Both the position numbers and the translations under genes were made by a program. A DNA stretch of 35,826 nucleotides from an uncultured Paracoccaceae bacterium (lineage in GTDB: Bacteria; Pseudomonadota; Alphaproteobacteria; Rhodobacterales; Rhodobacteraceae). The DNA is taken from the NCBI GenBank assembly GCA_947489325.1, contig CANLDA010000026.1, forward strand, positions 1-35,826, given 5' to 3'. The notes beneath the pieces are model-generated. The model made no database searches, had not been told where the DNA came from, and was given only the letters and a program-made list of their open reading frames with translations. Shown in pieces: positions 1 to 6,284 of the stretch (the stretch's first letter is position 1; every line of letters begins with the position of its first letter).

Positions 1-2
1 TG

Positions 3-59
3 CTGTCGCCCGTCGACTTCGAAAACAGACAGCGAAACATGAACCAAGAGGGTGTCTAG
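3..59 (+). CDS. IS3-family transposase (OrfB), C-terminal end only
   Basis: Partial gene cut by the left edge of the window. The visible frame reads LSPVDFENRQRNMNQEGV and stops at TAG (57-59). The L-S-P-V-D-F-E stretch is the usual C-terminal end of IS3-family OrfB (DDE integrase-type) transposases. The stop lies inside what looks like the right terminal inverted repeat, which is also normal for this family. Only 18 residues are visible, so the subgroup and the integrity of the element cannot be judged. Confidence 0.72.
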   Translation: MSPVDFENRQRNMNQEGV

Positions 60-77
60 GAAACTAGGGGCTATTCA
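52..77 (+). mobile_element. Right terminal inverted repeat of an IS3-family element
   Basis: The sequence runs from GTGTCTAGGAAAC to a CTATTCA end. Read outward-in on the other strand it begins TGAATAGCCCC and continues into TTTCCTAGACAC, which resembles IS3-family ends (5'-TG start, GC-rich block, then TTTCCTAGACAC). It directly overlaps the transposase stop. The left end lies outside the window, so neither the pairing of the ends nor a target duplication can be checked. It places a transposon end just before the accessory gene block. Confidence 0.6.
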
Positions 78-190
78 CTGATCAGATTCGAGCGCAAAGA
101 CTTTTTAGTTAAAGGAAGAGCGCATGGAAGCCTAGCCGCAGTGTGTTTTGAGGACTAAGCTGCCGGAGTTATACTTCCGGAGTTCATTCC

Positions 191-1165
191 ATGCAAATTT
201 CAATTGGTACTTTTAACCTCAATAACTTGTTCTCGCGCTATAATTTCCAAGCGAAGATCGATGAAAATATAGAAGAAGAAACCGGGGGCATTACGATGAC
301 CTTCGGCGAGGAGGACTTCAAAGTCCGGACCTTCAAGGGGCGCCTCGTGCGCGAAAAGAATCCTCGCGATACAGAGGCGATTGCTGCGCGAATTCGAGAC
401 GTCATGAATGCTGACGTGCTTGCTGTTCAAGAGGTCGAGCACATACAGATCCTGAAAGACTTCAACCGATCTCACCTTGGCGGCATGTATCCCCACGTTG
501 CGCTGATCGAGGGCAATGATCCGCGCATGATTGATGTTGGGGTTATGTCCAAATTGCCTTTGGGCGCCATCACTTCCCATCAGACCGCAACGCACCCAGA
601 TGACCCGAACCGCCCTGTTTTCGGACGTGATCTTCTGCAAGTCGAAGTATTGGATGACGCGGGCAACCGCTTGCTGACCCTCTATAACACCCACCTCAAG
701 AGCCACTTTGTGCCTTTTGATCAGGATCAGGAAGCGGGCAGGATCGCTGCAAATGCGCGGCGGCGACGCCAAGCGGAAATCGTGTCTAAGATCATCTCCC
801 GTCAAGAACGCCGCGGCGGTAAGTTCGTGCTTTTGGGTGACATGAACGATCCCGAAGACTCCGTTGATCTTGCACCGATGCTTACCGTCGATGGCGAGGT
901 TCTCGCCAATGGTTTGGCAAACGCGGTTGAAACCCGCCCGCCAAAGGAAGAGTCGCCGGGACAGGGTAATGGACCAACGTCGCCTCAATGGACACACCGA
1001 TTCAATCCGGATGGACCAGAACCACCCCGATACGAGCTCTATGACCAGGTGTGGTTAAGCCCCGCCCTTTCACAGAAACTCGTTTCTGCACATATTGATC
1101 GACGCACCAAGCACGGCGGCGACGGATCGGATCATGATCCTGCATGGGTCGTTCTCGAGCTTTGA
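191..1165 (+). CDS. Endonuclease/exonuclease/phosphatase (EEP, DNase I-like) family protein
   Basis: A 324-residue predicted metal-dependent phosphodiesterase or nuclease of the EEP fold. The family's motifs appear in order: N-terminal TFNLNNLF (Asn near residue 9), LAVQEVE (metal-binding Glu near 81), YNTHLKSH (His168), LLGDMND (Asp217, Asn219) and C-terminal GSDHDP (Asp314, His315). All the key residues are present, so activity is plausible. There is no signal peptide, so it should act in the cytoplasm. A GGAG at 179-182 sits 8 nt before the ATG. It ends 28 nt before the PHP-ATPase start, same strand, and the two are probably co-transcribed. The substrate (DNA, RNA, lipid or nucleotide) cannot be told from sequence. 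Pairing with an SMC-like ATPase next to a transposon end suggests a defence nuclease, but that is inference. Confidence 0.82.
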   Translation: MQISIGTFNLNNLFSRYNFQAKIDENIEEETGGITMTFGEEDFKVRTFKGRLVREKNPRDTEAIAARIRDVMNADVLAVQEVEHIQILKDFNRSHLGGMYPHVALIEGNDPRMIDVGVMSKLPLGAITSHQTATHPDDPNRPVFGRDLLQVEVLDDAGNRLLTLYNTHLKSHFVPFDQDQEAGRIAANARRRRQAEIVSKIISRQERRGGKFVLLGDMNDPEDSVDLAPMLTVDGEVLANGLANAVETRPPKEESPGQGNGPTSPQWTHRFNPDGPEPPRYELYDQVWLSPALSQKLVSAHIDRRTKHGGDGSDHDPAWVVLEL

Positions 1166-1193
1166 CCACTTTAGATTAAAGGGTATGCAGAAA

Positions 1194-4100
1194 ATGACGA
1201 GCAGAGGGTCACAATGGCGTCGGTGGGATCCGCATATCCACAGCCCAGGCACTACCTTTGAAGACCGTTTCGGAGGCGATGACAGCTGGGATGAATACAT
1301 CGACCGGCTAAAGACAGCTTCCCCGATGATCGAAGCTCTTGGAGTGACAGACTATTTCCGGCTGGACGGATACAAGAAGGTCAAAGGCCGGTGGGAGGCC
1401 GGCGAGTTAGAAGGTATAGAGTTTGTCTTCCCCAACATAGAACTTCGCTATGGGATTGGATCACCAAAGGGTTCACCCATCAATTTCCATCTGCTGGTGT
1501 CGCCTGAAGACACAGAGCACATAGATAATATTGAACGTTTTTTGGGATCACTCACATTCAAGGCGGGCCCAAACCATCAAACGTTCCGGTGCACCACTTC
1601 CGACATTCAGCGCCTTGGGCGTATGCACAAAGATGATCCGAAGTTAGAGGACGCAGCCGCTTTTCGCGAGGGTGCCAACCAATTCAAAGTGTCACCAGAT
1701 GAGTTTCTCAAGGAATGGGCTGACAACACATGGGTACAGCAGAATGTTTTAATCGCCGTCCCGGCAAGCAACAGAGATGGAACAGCATCTCTGCAAGGTG
1801 ACGATGCCCTTTTCGAAACTCGACGAAAACTCGAGCGCATGGCTCATATCATTTTTTCTTCTCGCGCCGGCGATCGCAGGTTTTGGTTGGGACAAGGATC
1901 GGAAAGTCTAGAGACCATCAAAAGTGTGTACCATGGACCCAAACCCTGCATGCACGGATGTGACGCACATTCTCTGGAAGCCGTCGGTAATCCAAGTCTA
2001 GATCGATATACTTGGATCAAAGGGGACCCTTGCTTCGAGACACTTCGGCAAGTCTGTATCGAACCTGAGACGCGTGTATACGTCATGCCGAGCCCGCCTG
2101 ATGGTTCATTGGCATCACAGACCATCAGCTCAGTATCGCTCGATCATGCGCCATGGTTTCGAAATTCAACGATCGATCTTAACAGTGGATTGGTAGCGAT
2201 TATTGGGGCGAGGGGTTCGGGCAAAACCGCGTTAGCCGATGTGATCGCAGCAGGTGGAAGCGCATTATCTAAGCATCTCACTAAGACATCTTTTGTTCGA
2301 CGGGCGTCACAGCCCACAGACTTGCTTGGACATGCGGAGGTCAATCTTGAATGGGCTGATGGAAGCACATCATCTGCCGTCCTGAGCAATTCTGAATACG
2401 ATGACGCGTTCGAATCCGATCGGATTCAGTATTTGTCTCAGCAGTTCGTAGAACAGCTGTGTTCGGCAGACGGAGCCACAGAAGCACTCATTGAAGAGAT
2501 CGAACGTGTCATCTTCAATGCACACCCTCAATCGGAACGAATGACAGCCGAGACATTCAAGGAACTCCTTGAATTCAGGGCTTCTGCGGGACGTCAACGT
2601 CGACAGGAGCACGAAATAGCGATTGCTCAGGCTGGTGCGAAGATGAAAGCGCAGCGCGATCTGAAAGAGAGAGCCAAGACCGCCTCCAAGTTGCGTAAAG
2701 GCCTGATCGATCAGAATGAGAAGGACAGAAAGTCACTCTCTGGTTTGGTCAGCAAAGAAGCAGAAAAACACAGTGCAGATTTTGAAAAGGTATCGGCTGC
2801 GGCATCCAAGTTAAGCTCAAAAATCGAAGCCGTTAGACGCCGACTGACGGCGCTGAAAACGCTAGAAGAGTCCGTCAATGCATTCATCAACTTTGGAGCT
2901 GACAACGAACTGGACGACCTTGTCCATCTCCATGAAGCAGCGGAGCTAAAACCAGCATCCTGGGCGAAGTTCAAGAAGACCTATTTCGGAGATCCACTGC
3001 AGGAAATTAGGAACGCAAGATCAACCAATGAGAAGTTGGTTGCACGACTCTCTGGTCATCCCGACAACGTGGCATCCGATAGGGTGGAATTACTCAAGAC
3101 CCAACAGGAAGGTGCCAATCCAAGCTACCTCCAAAACGGGGTGGACGACTTAGCGAATGAAACGCTGGCGATATTGCGTGCGGAAGAAGAACGTCTCCGC
3201 AATCTGATGGCCCTTGATGAGGACAAGGCGAAGCGACACAAGCGTCTGTCCGACAAGATTTTGGAGACTGTCACAAAGATAGCCAACCACGACAGAACAA
3301 TCGAAGAGGCGCAATCCGCTGATAACGAAATCAAAAGACTGTTGAGTGATCGCAATGAGAGCTATCGCGGCGTCTTTGAGGGCATCATCGACGAAGAACG
3401 GCAGCTGCAAGATTTGTACAGCCCCATAGATAAGCGACTTCAAGGTGCGAGTGGCGCACTAGGTAAACTGACATTCTCCATCAACCGCTTTGTTGACCTC
3501 GAACGATGGGCGGCCGTGGGTGAGAGTCTGATAGATGCGCGTGCTGCGGGCGACTTCAAGGGCAAAGGGTCTTTGGCAAAAGTTGCCGAACAAATGCTGC
3601 TGGCGGCATGGCAAATAGGCGATGCCCAGCAGGCTTCCGACGCCATGGTCGCCTTCCGAAACGAGTATGACGAACTGTTCCGAAGTGCAGCCAAGGTCAA
3701 CAAAGAGGACAAAGAGGCCCATGCTGAATGGGCCAATCAGATATCTTCATGGCTGTATGATACTCGCCATATCTCCGTGAGCTATGGCCTTCAGTATGAA
3801 GGCATAGAGATCGAAACATTGTCGCCTGGTACGCGCGGGATCGTTCTGCTGCTGCTCTACCTTGCGATAGATACCGATGATGATCGTCCGCTACTGGTCG
3901 ACCAACCTGAGGAAAATCTTGACCCAAAATCGATCTTCGATGAGTTGGTTGGATTGTTCCGCGAAGCCAAATTAAGACGGCAGATTATCGTTGTCACACA
4001 CAACGCCAATCTGGTGGTGAACACGGACGCTGATCAGGTGATTATTGCCGAATGCGGAGCGCTCAAAAGCGGAAAGTTACCAGATTTATCCTATCAAACG

Positions 4101-4202
4101 GGGTCCCTTGAAAACGAAGATATCCGCAAGCAGGTTTGCCGGATTCTTGAAGGCGGCGAGGACGCGTTCCGCGAACGCGCCAAAAGACTGCGAATTCAAT
4201 GA
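1194..4202 (+). CDS. TrlF-type PHP-domain / SMC-like ABC ATPase
   Basis: A 1002-residue two-part protein. Residues 1-300 carry a PHP phosphoesterase domain with a full set of likely metal ligands: DPHIH (D12, H14, H16), VTDYF (D53), NIEL (E83), NFHLL (H99) and CDAH (D257, H259). Residues 325-1002 form an ABC/SMC-like ATPase: Walker A GARGSGKT (338-345), a long charged helical coiled-coil insert (about 480-800), a signature-like LSPGTRG (876), Walker B LLVDQPEENLD (900-910) and the switch His in VVTHNANL (936). This layout matches the family annotated as TrlF AAA-like ATPase. I chose the ATG at 1194 because AAAGGG (1178-1183) lies 10 nt upstream. 1185 is an alternative, and an in-frame ATG at 1095 would overlap the EEP gene by 71 bp. 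Its stop overlaps the receiver start (ATGA). A nucleic-acid-sensing ATPase with nuclease activity is inferred. Confidence 0.85.
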   Translation: MTSRGSQWRRWDPHIHSPGTTFEDRFGGDDSWDEYIDRLKTASPMIEALGVTDYFRLDGYKKVKGRWEAGELEGIEFVFPNIELRYGIGSPKGSPINFHLLVSPEDTEHIDNIERFLGSLTFKAGPNHQTFRCTTSDIQRLGRMHKDDPKLEDAAAFREGANQFKVSPDEFLKEWADNTWVQQNVLIAVPASNRDGTASLQGDDALFETRRKLERMAHIIFSSRAGDRRFWLGQGSESLETIKSVYHGPKPCMHGCDAHSLEAVGNPSLDRYTWIKGDPCFETLRQVCIEPETRVYVMPSPPDGSLASQTISSVSLDHAPWFRNSTIDLNSGLVAIIGARGSGKTALADVIAAGGSALSKHLTKTSFVRRASQPTDLLGHAEVNLEWADGSTSSAVLSNSEYDDAFESDRIQYLSQQFVEQLCSADGATEALIEEIERVIFNAHPQSERMTAETFKELLEFRASAGRQRRQEHEIAIAQAGAKMKAQRDLKERAKTASKLRKGLIDQNEKDRKSLSGLVSKEAEKHSADFEKVSAAASKLSSKIEAVRRRLTALKTLEESVNAFINFGADNELDDLVHLHEAAELKPASWAKFKKTYFGDPLQEIRNARSTNEKLVARLSGHPDNVASDRVELLKTQQEGANPSYLQNGVDDLANETLAILRAEEERLRNLMALDEDKAKRHKRLSDKILETVTKIANHDRTIEEAQSADNEIKRLLSDRNESYRGVFEGIIDEERQLQDLYSPIDKRLQGASGALGKLTFSINRFVDLERWAAVGESLIDARAAGDFKGKGSLAKVAEQMLLAAWQIGDAQQASDAMVAFRNEYDELFRSAAKVNKEDKEAHAEWANQISSWLYDTRHISVSYGLQYEGIEIETLSPGTRGIVLLLLYLAIDTDDDRPLLVDQPEENLDPKSIFDELVGLFREAKLRRQIIVVTHNANLVVNTDADQVIIAECGALKSGKLPDLSYQTGSLENEDIRKQVCRILEGGEDAFRERAKRLRIQ

Positions 4203-4502
4203 GCCCAAATGAAAACAAACCACACCTTCTCGTTGTCGATGATGAACGCTTTTTTTTCTCAGCAGATTGCAGAGGTCCTTGCCTTGCAGGGTTTGGAAGT
4301 AACGTCCGTCGCGAGTGTAAACGAAGCTCTCAATGCGCTCGAACAAGAGAGCAAGTTCGACGCCGTATTTACCGATATCATGATGGCACCAGGCGAAGAT
4401 TTCGAAGCCAATTTGGGACCGACCAATGGCGGTTTGCTCACGGGTTTGCGTTTGGCCGAACACATCAGAAGTTCGAATTCCGACCTGCCGATCATCGCGT
4501 AG
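4199..4502 (+). pseudogene. Response-regulator receiver domain, frameshifted and truncated
   Basis: The reading frame opens at 4199, overlapping the ATPase stop by ATGA, and encodes HLLVVDDERF, the first strand and acidic pair of a receiver domain. At a run of eight T (4250-4257) the receiver sequence moves to another frame. There it continues SQQIAEVLALQGLEV and later DAVFTDIMM, with the phospho-acceptor Asp, and LAEHIRSSNSDLPIIA. It stops at TAG (4500-4502). With seven T the whole would be one frame of about 100 residues. Even then the final strand with the conserved Lys and the last helix are missing, so the domain is incomplete. The segment after FTDIMM (APGEDFEANLGPTNGG) is longer than in a typical receiver. 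Coupling to the ATPase suggests it once regulated that module. Sequencing error in the T run is possible, but would not explain the truncation. Confidence 0.7.
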
Positions 4503-4550
4503 AATTTCAGATGTGTTGCGCCTCAATTGGGTCGTTGAAAAGACCTTCAT
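4500..4550 (-). pseudogene. Phd/YefM-type antitoxin, N-terminal fragment
   Basis: Reading leftward from the ATG at 4550-4548, the frame gives MKVFSTTQLRRNTSEIL. This closely fits the start of Phd/YefM antitoxins (short strand, then a helix with T-x-x-L-R-R-N-x-S-E-x-L). A GAGGGCAAGAT leader supplies a ribosome-binding site. After about 17 codons the frame runs into the antisense of the truncated receiver gene, so the rest of the antitoxin and any toxin are gone. It lies 19 nt downstream of the metallophosphoesterase on the same strand. The match is short, so the family call is moderate. A chance open frame cannot be excluded. Confidence 0.5.
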
Positions 4551-4569
4551 ATCTTGCCCTCGTAGCGTT

Positions 4570-5139
4570 CTAAGTGTTGAGTTTCGCGCTATGCTCAACA
4601 TCGCTCCAATGCTTATTCGGCGGCAACTTCTTTGCCCGGCGCGCAATGTCGGCAAAAGTAACCGGCATAAAGCCCCACACATCAACGCCGACATTCACAG
4701 AATTGCGAGACCCGCGCCAATTGTCGTGAACATGACCGAAGAGCTGTAGCGCACCTTTGCGGGCATGGTTCCAGGTAATCATTGGGTAGTGGCATAATGT
4801 GTTGGGCTGGTTTTGAGGGCCATCCTGCAATTCAACGAAGTGCGAGATAGAACCCCAGGGTAGTTCCAGTGTTGGCTTGAGATCATGATTGCCAACGACC
4901 AAATGACGCTCAGCGCCCGGCAACTGATTGAATATTTGCTCAATATAGGCGCTGTCCTTGGCTTTGGAACCAAAAGCAAAGTCTCCTAGAATCCAAAGTT
5001 GGTCTTCAGGGCCGACCACCTTCCACATGTTTTCCAACAGCACCGCGTCCATCTGTGACGCCGACTTAAAGGGGCGGTTACAAAACCGCACGATGTTTTC
5101 ATGGCCGAAATGCGTGTCAGCCGTATACCAGATTGTCAT
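4570..5139 (-). CDS. Calcineurin-like metallophosphoesterase
   Basis: A 189-residue single-domain protein with all the metal-binding motifs of the calcineurin-like superfamily: DTH (D8, H10), LGDFAFG (D53), VGNHD (N84, H85, D86), CHYPM (H117) and FGHVH (H136, H138). The short length and the TADTHFGHENIVRFC start are typical of small cytoplasmic phosphoesterases often found in phages and genomic islands. Substrate unknown; phosphodiester or phosphomonoester hydrolysis is expected from the family. It starts 20 nt after the upstream minus-strand gene stops, so the two are probably co-transcribed, with the antitoxin fragment after it. There is no signal peptide. Confidence is high for the fold and low for the biological role. 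Confidence 0.85.
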   Translation of the reverse strand: MTIWYTADTHFGHENIVRFCNRPFKSASQMDAVLLENMWKVVGPEDQLWILGDFAFGSKAKDSAYIEQIFNQLPGAERHLVVGNHDLKPTLELPWGSISHFVELQDGPQNQPNTLCHYPMITWNHARKGALQLFGHVHDNWRGSRNSVNVGVDVWGFMPVTFADIARRAKKLPPNKHWSDVEHSAKLNT

Positions 5140-5159
5140 TGTGTGTTCTCTCGGCTCGG

Positions 5160-5582
5160 TCAGCCCGCCAGAGCCCTAAATTCCTCAGGGGTGTAGTCGA
5201 GGGCCAGCAATTTCAGAAAAAGCAGCTCCAGCGGCAATTGTGTCTCCATCCACTGCACTTTTTCGGCGTTGATGCTTAGATCGAAACCGCCAAATTTGTC
5301 CAAGGAAATGCAAATCTCACGTCCGTTTAGAAAATCCCAAAGCATCTCGGAAAACGGACTTCCTCCACTCTTTGGATGTGTTGAAAGGCCAGAACACTGA
5401 GCAAGGATTGATGGCAATACGTCCGTAAAGACAGCCCATGCCTGCTGTTGCTCCTGTAGCTTCAATATTCGAGAATTAGAGATCGGCTGCAGCGCTGACG
5501 ATTTTAGCGCCAACACTGGTGCAAACTTCGACAGGATTGCTTCCTTAGTGTTTGAGACATCGCCTGCTTTCACGCCTGTCAT
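5160..5582 (-). CDS. Unrecognised 140-aa protein
   Basis: The frame remains open up to 5666, but its first 28 residues there are tryptophan-rich and look like shadow coding. I therefore start at the ATG at 5582, one base after the stop of the 34-codon ORF described next (TGAgATG). The protein is soluble-looking and mixed alpha/beta, with a Q-rich stretch (KLQEQQQAW) and a leucine-rich C-terminal part (LPLELLFLKLLALDYTPEEF). No family was recognised. It precedes the metallophosphoesterase by 20 nt and probably shares its transcript. Alternatively the two ORFs are one gene of about 173 residues broken by a single-base shift near 5586, giving DDILVG joined to VEMTGVKAG. Confidence 0.5.
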   Translation of the reverse strand: MTGVKAGDVSNTKEAILSKFAPVLALKSSALQPISNSRILKLQEQQQAWAVFTDVLPSILAQCSGLSTHPKSGGSPFSEMLWDFLNGREICISLDKFGGFDLSINAEKVQWMETQLPLELLFLKLLALDYTPEEFRALAG

Positions 5583-5583
5583 C

Positions 5584-5688
5584 TCAACACCCAACCAGTA
5601 TGTCGTCGATGGCAGCTGAATCCAGAGAGCTTTGCGAAACACCCAAAGCGCAATACAGGTCCGCAAGGGTTATATGTATATTTGGCAT
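5584..5688 (-). CDS. 34-codon ORF with a strong ribosome-binding site
   Basis: The ATG at 5688 is preceded by AAGGTGGG at near-ideal spacing, the best ribosome-binding site in this part of the window. The product would be MPNIHITLADLYCALGVSQS, then SLDSAAIDDILVGC, then TGA. Its composition is more protein-like than the overlapping frame of its neighbour. It could be a short leader peptide coupled to the next gene, or the true N-terminus of that gene separated by a frameshift. The sequence alone cannot decide between these. Confidence 0.45.
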   Translation of the reverse strand: MPNIHITLADLYCALGVSQSSLDSAAIDDILVGC

Positions 5689-5710
5689 CACTACCCACCT
5701 TATATGTATA
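5670..5710. repeat. Direct repeat TTATATGTATA, two copies 30 bp apart
   Basis: Identical 11-mers occur at 5670-5680 and 5700-5710. One lies inside codons 3-6 of the 34-codon ORF and the other just upstream of its ribosome-binding site. A spacing of 30 bp puts both on about the same helix face. The positions suit an operator pair that controls the minus-strand operon, perhaps bound by the divergent XRE regulator. That link is inferred. Confidence 0.4.
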
Positions 5711-5743
5711 ATCTGATTTTTAGATAATCTGAAAATAAGATTA
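5708..5743. promoter_or_regulatory. AT-rich divergent control region with ATAATCTGA repeats
   Basis: ATAATCTGA occurs at 5708-5716 and again at 5724-5732, a 16-bp direct repeat. The second copy forms a perfect 6-bp inverted repeat, TAATCT (5725-5730) with AGATTA (5738-5743). The stretch lies between the divergent starts at 5688 and 5778 and is much more AT-rich than its surroundings, as expected of overlapping promoters. No single -35/-10 pair could be assigned with confidence. Confidence 0.35.
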
Positions 5744-5748
5744 CTGGA

Positions 5749-5774
5749 AGTGTCCGAAGCATCTTACGGACACT
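5749..5774. promoter_or_regulatory. Perfect 8-bp inverted repeat, likely operator of the XRE gene
   Basis: AGTGTCCG (5749-5756) and CGGACACT (5767-5774) are perfect reverse complements around a 10-nt spacer. The repeat ends 3 bp before the TTG start of the XRE gene. It could be a dimer operator for autoregulation or, as RNA, a hairpin masking the weak ribosome-binding site (CGGA). Autoregulation is the usual arrangement for small XRE regulators. Confidence 0.55.
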
Positions 5775-5777
5775 CAA

Positions 5778-6035
5778 TTGACCAAAACACTCCACACCGA
5801 AGGACATTTGGCGCTCATTGAAGCGCTCATTTCTGCCCGTAAATCCCAAAATCTCTCACAAGCAGCCTTGGCGGAGCGGTTAAGGTGTCACCAATCGTTC
5901 GTCGCGCGGATCGAGTCGGGTCAGCGGCGTATTGATGTGCCAGAATTGGTGATCATTGCGCGGGCGCTCGATGTTCCTGCGGAACACTTTTTCGAAGCCG
6001 TCATTAAAGCAGTGCCACCTGGTGAACGGATTTAA
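5778..6035 (+). CDS. XRE/Cro-family helix-turn-helix regulator
   Basis: An 85-residue DNA-binding protein. Residues 12-70 are a compact HTH_3 domain: LIEALISARKSQNLSQAALA, then ERLRCHQSFVARIESGQRRI (turn and recognition helix) and LVIIARALDVP. The reading frame has no upstream ATG or GTG after the in-frame TAA at 5736, so TTG at 5778 is the only reasonable start. It is divergent from the minus-strand operon that begins at 5688, with a perfect inverted repeat immediately upstream. It probably regulates itself and the divergent genes. It is the last gene of the accessory block before nrdJ. Confidence 0.85.
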   Translation: MTKTLHTEGHLALIEALISARKSQNLSQAALAERLRCHQSFVARIESGQRRIDVPELVIIARALDVPAEHFFEAVIKAVPPGERI

Positions 6036-6085
6036 CGATCTGATTTCATTGATCAATCACACAATACACAAAGGGCTTGTACAGC

Positions 6086-6121
6086 TTTGGGTGTGACCGA
6101 AGCATGATTTTCACATCCAAA
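6086..6121. repeat. Imperfect inverted repeat after the XRE gene
   Basis: TTTGGGTGTGA (6086-6096) pairs with TCACATCCAAA (6111-6121) over 11 positions, with one G-T pair and a 14-nt loop. No T run follows in either direction, so an ordinary intrinsic terminator is unlikely. It lies in the gap between the accessory block and nrdJ. Function unknown. Confidence 0.35.
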
Positions 6122-6142
6122 ACTAACTCGAACCCAATGCTC

Positions 6143-6185
6143 AAAATAAAGACGGCTTCACCCCGAAAGCATCGTTGTGAAGCCG
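6143..6185 (-). terminator. Intrinsic terminator for nrdJ
   Basis: CGGCTTCAC (6153-6161) and GTGAAGCCG (6177-6185) form a perfect 9-bp stem with a 15-nt loop. Read leftward, the stem is followed by TCTTTATTTT, a suitable U-rich tract for a transcript coming from nrdJ, which ends 100 bp away at 6285. Confidence 0.6.
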
Positions 6186-6284
6186 CTCAATGTACAACCT
6201 ATGTGTAGATCATGGACCCGAGTTAGAACGAAATGGGCAAACTATGGGTCACTTCACAATTTCAACAAATCGCTCAAAACGAAC

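Noticed and set aside
146-175. TTGAGG-18-TATACT as the EEP promoter
   Set aside because: Transcription would start at about 182, removing the GGAG ribosome-binding site at 179-182, so the match is probably fortuitous.
200-997. Long minus-strand open frame over the EEP gene
   Set aside because: It is antisense to a gene with a full set of EEP motifs, and its translation shows no domain-like pattern.
1095-1193. Upstream start for the PHP-ATPase
   Set aside because: It would overlap the EEP gene by 71 bp, and the added residues do not resemble a PHP N-terminus; the ATG at 1194 has a better ribosome-binding site.
4503-4569. Continuation of the receiver domain past the stop codon
   Set aside because: None of the three forward frames shows the expected final strand with Lys or the last helix.
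4086-4694. 202-codon minus-strand frame as a gene
   Set aside because: Most of it is antisense to the ATPase end and the receiver. Only the internal stretch starting at 4550 looks like a real (Phd-like) fragment and is listed as such.
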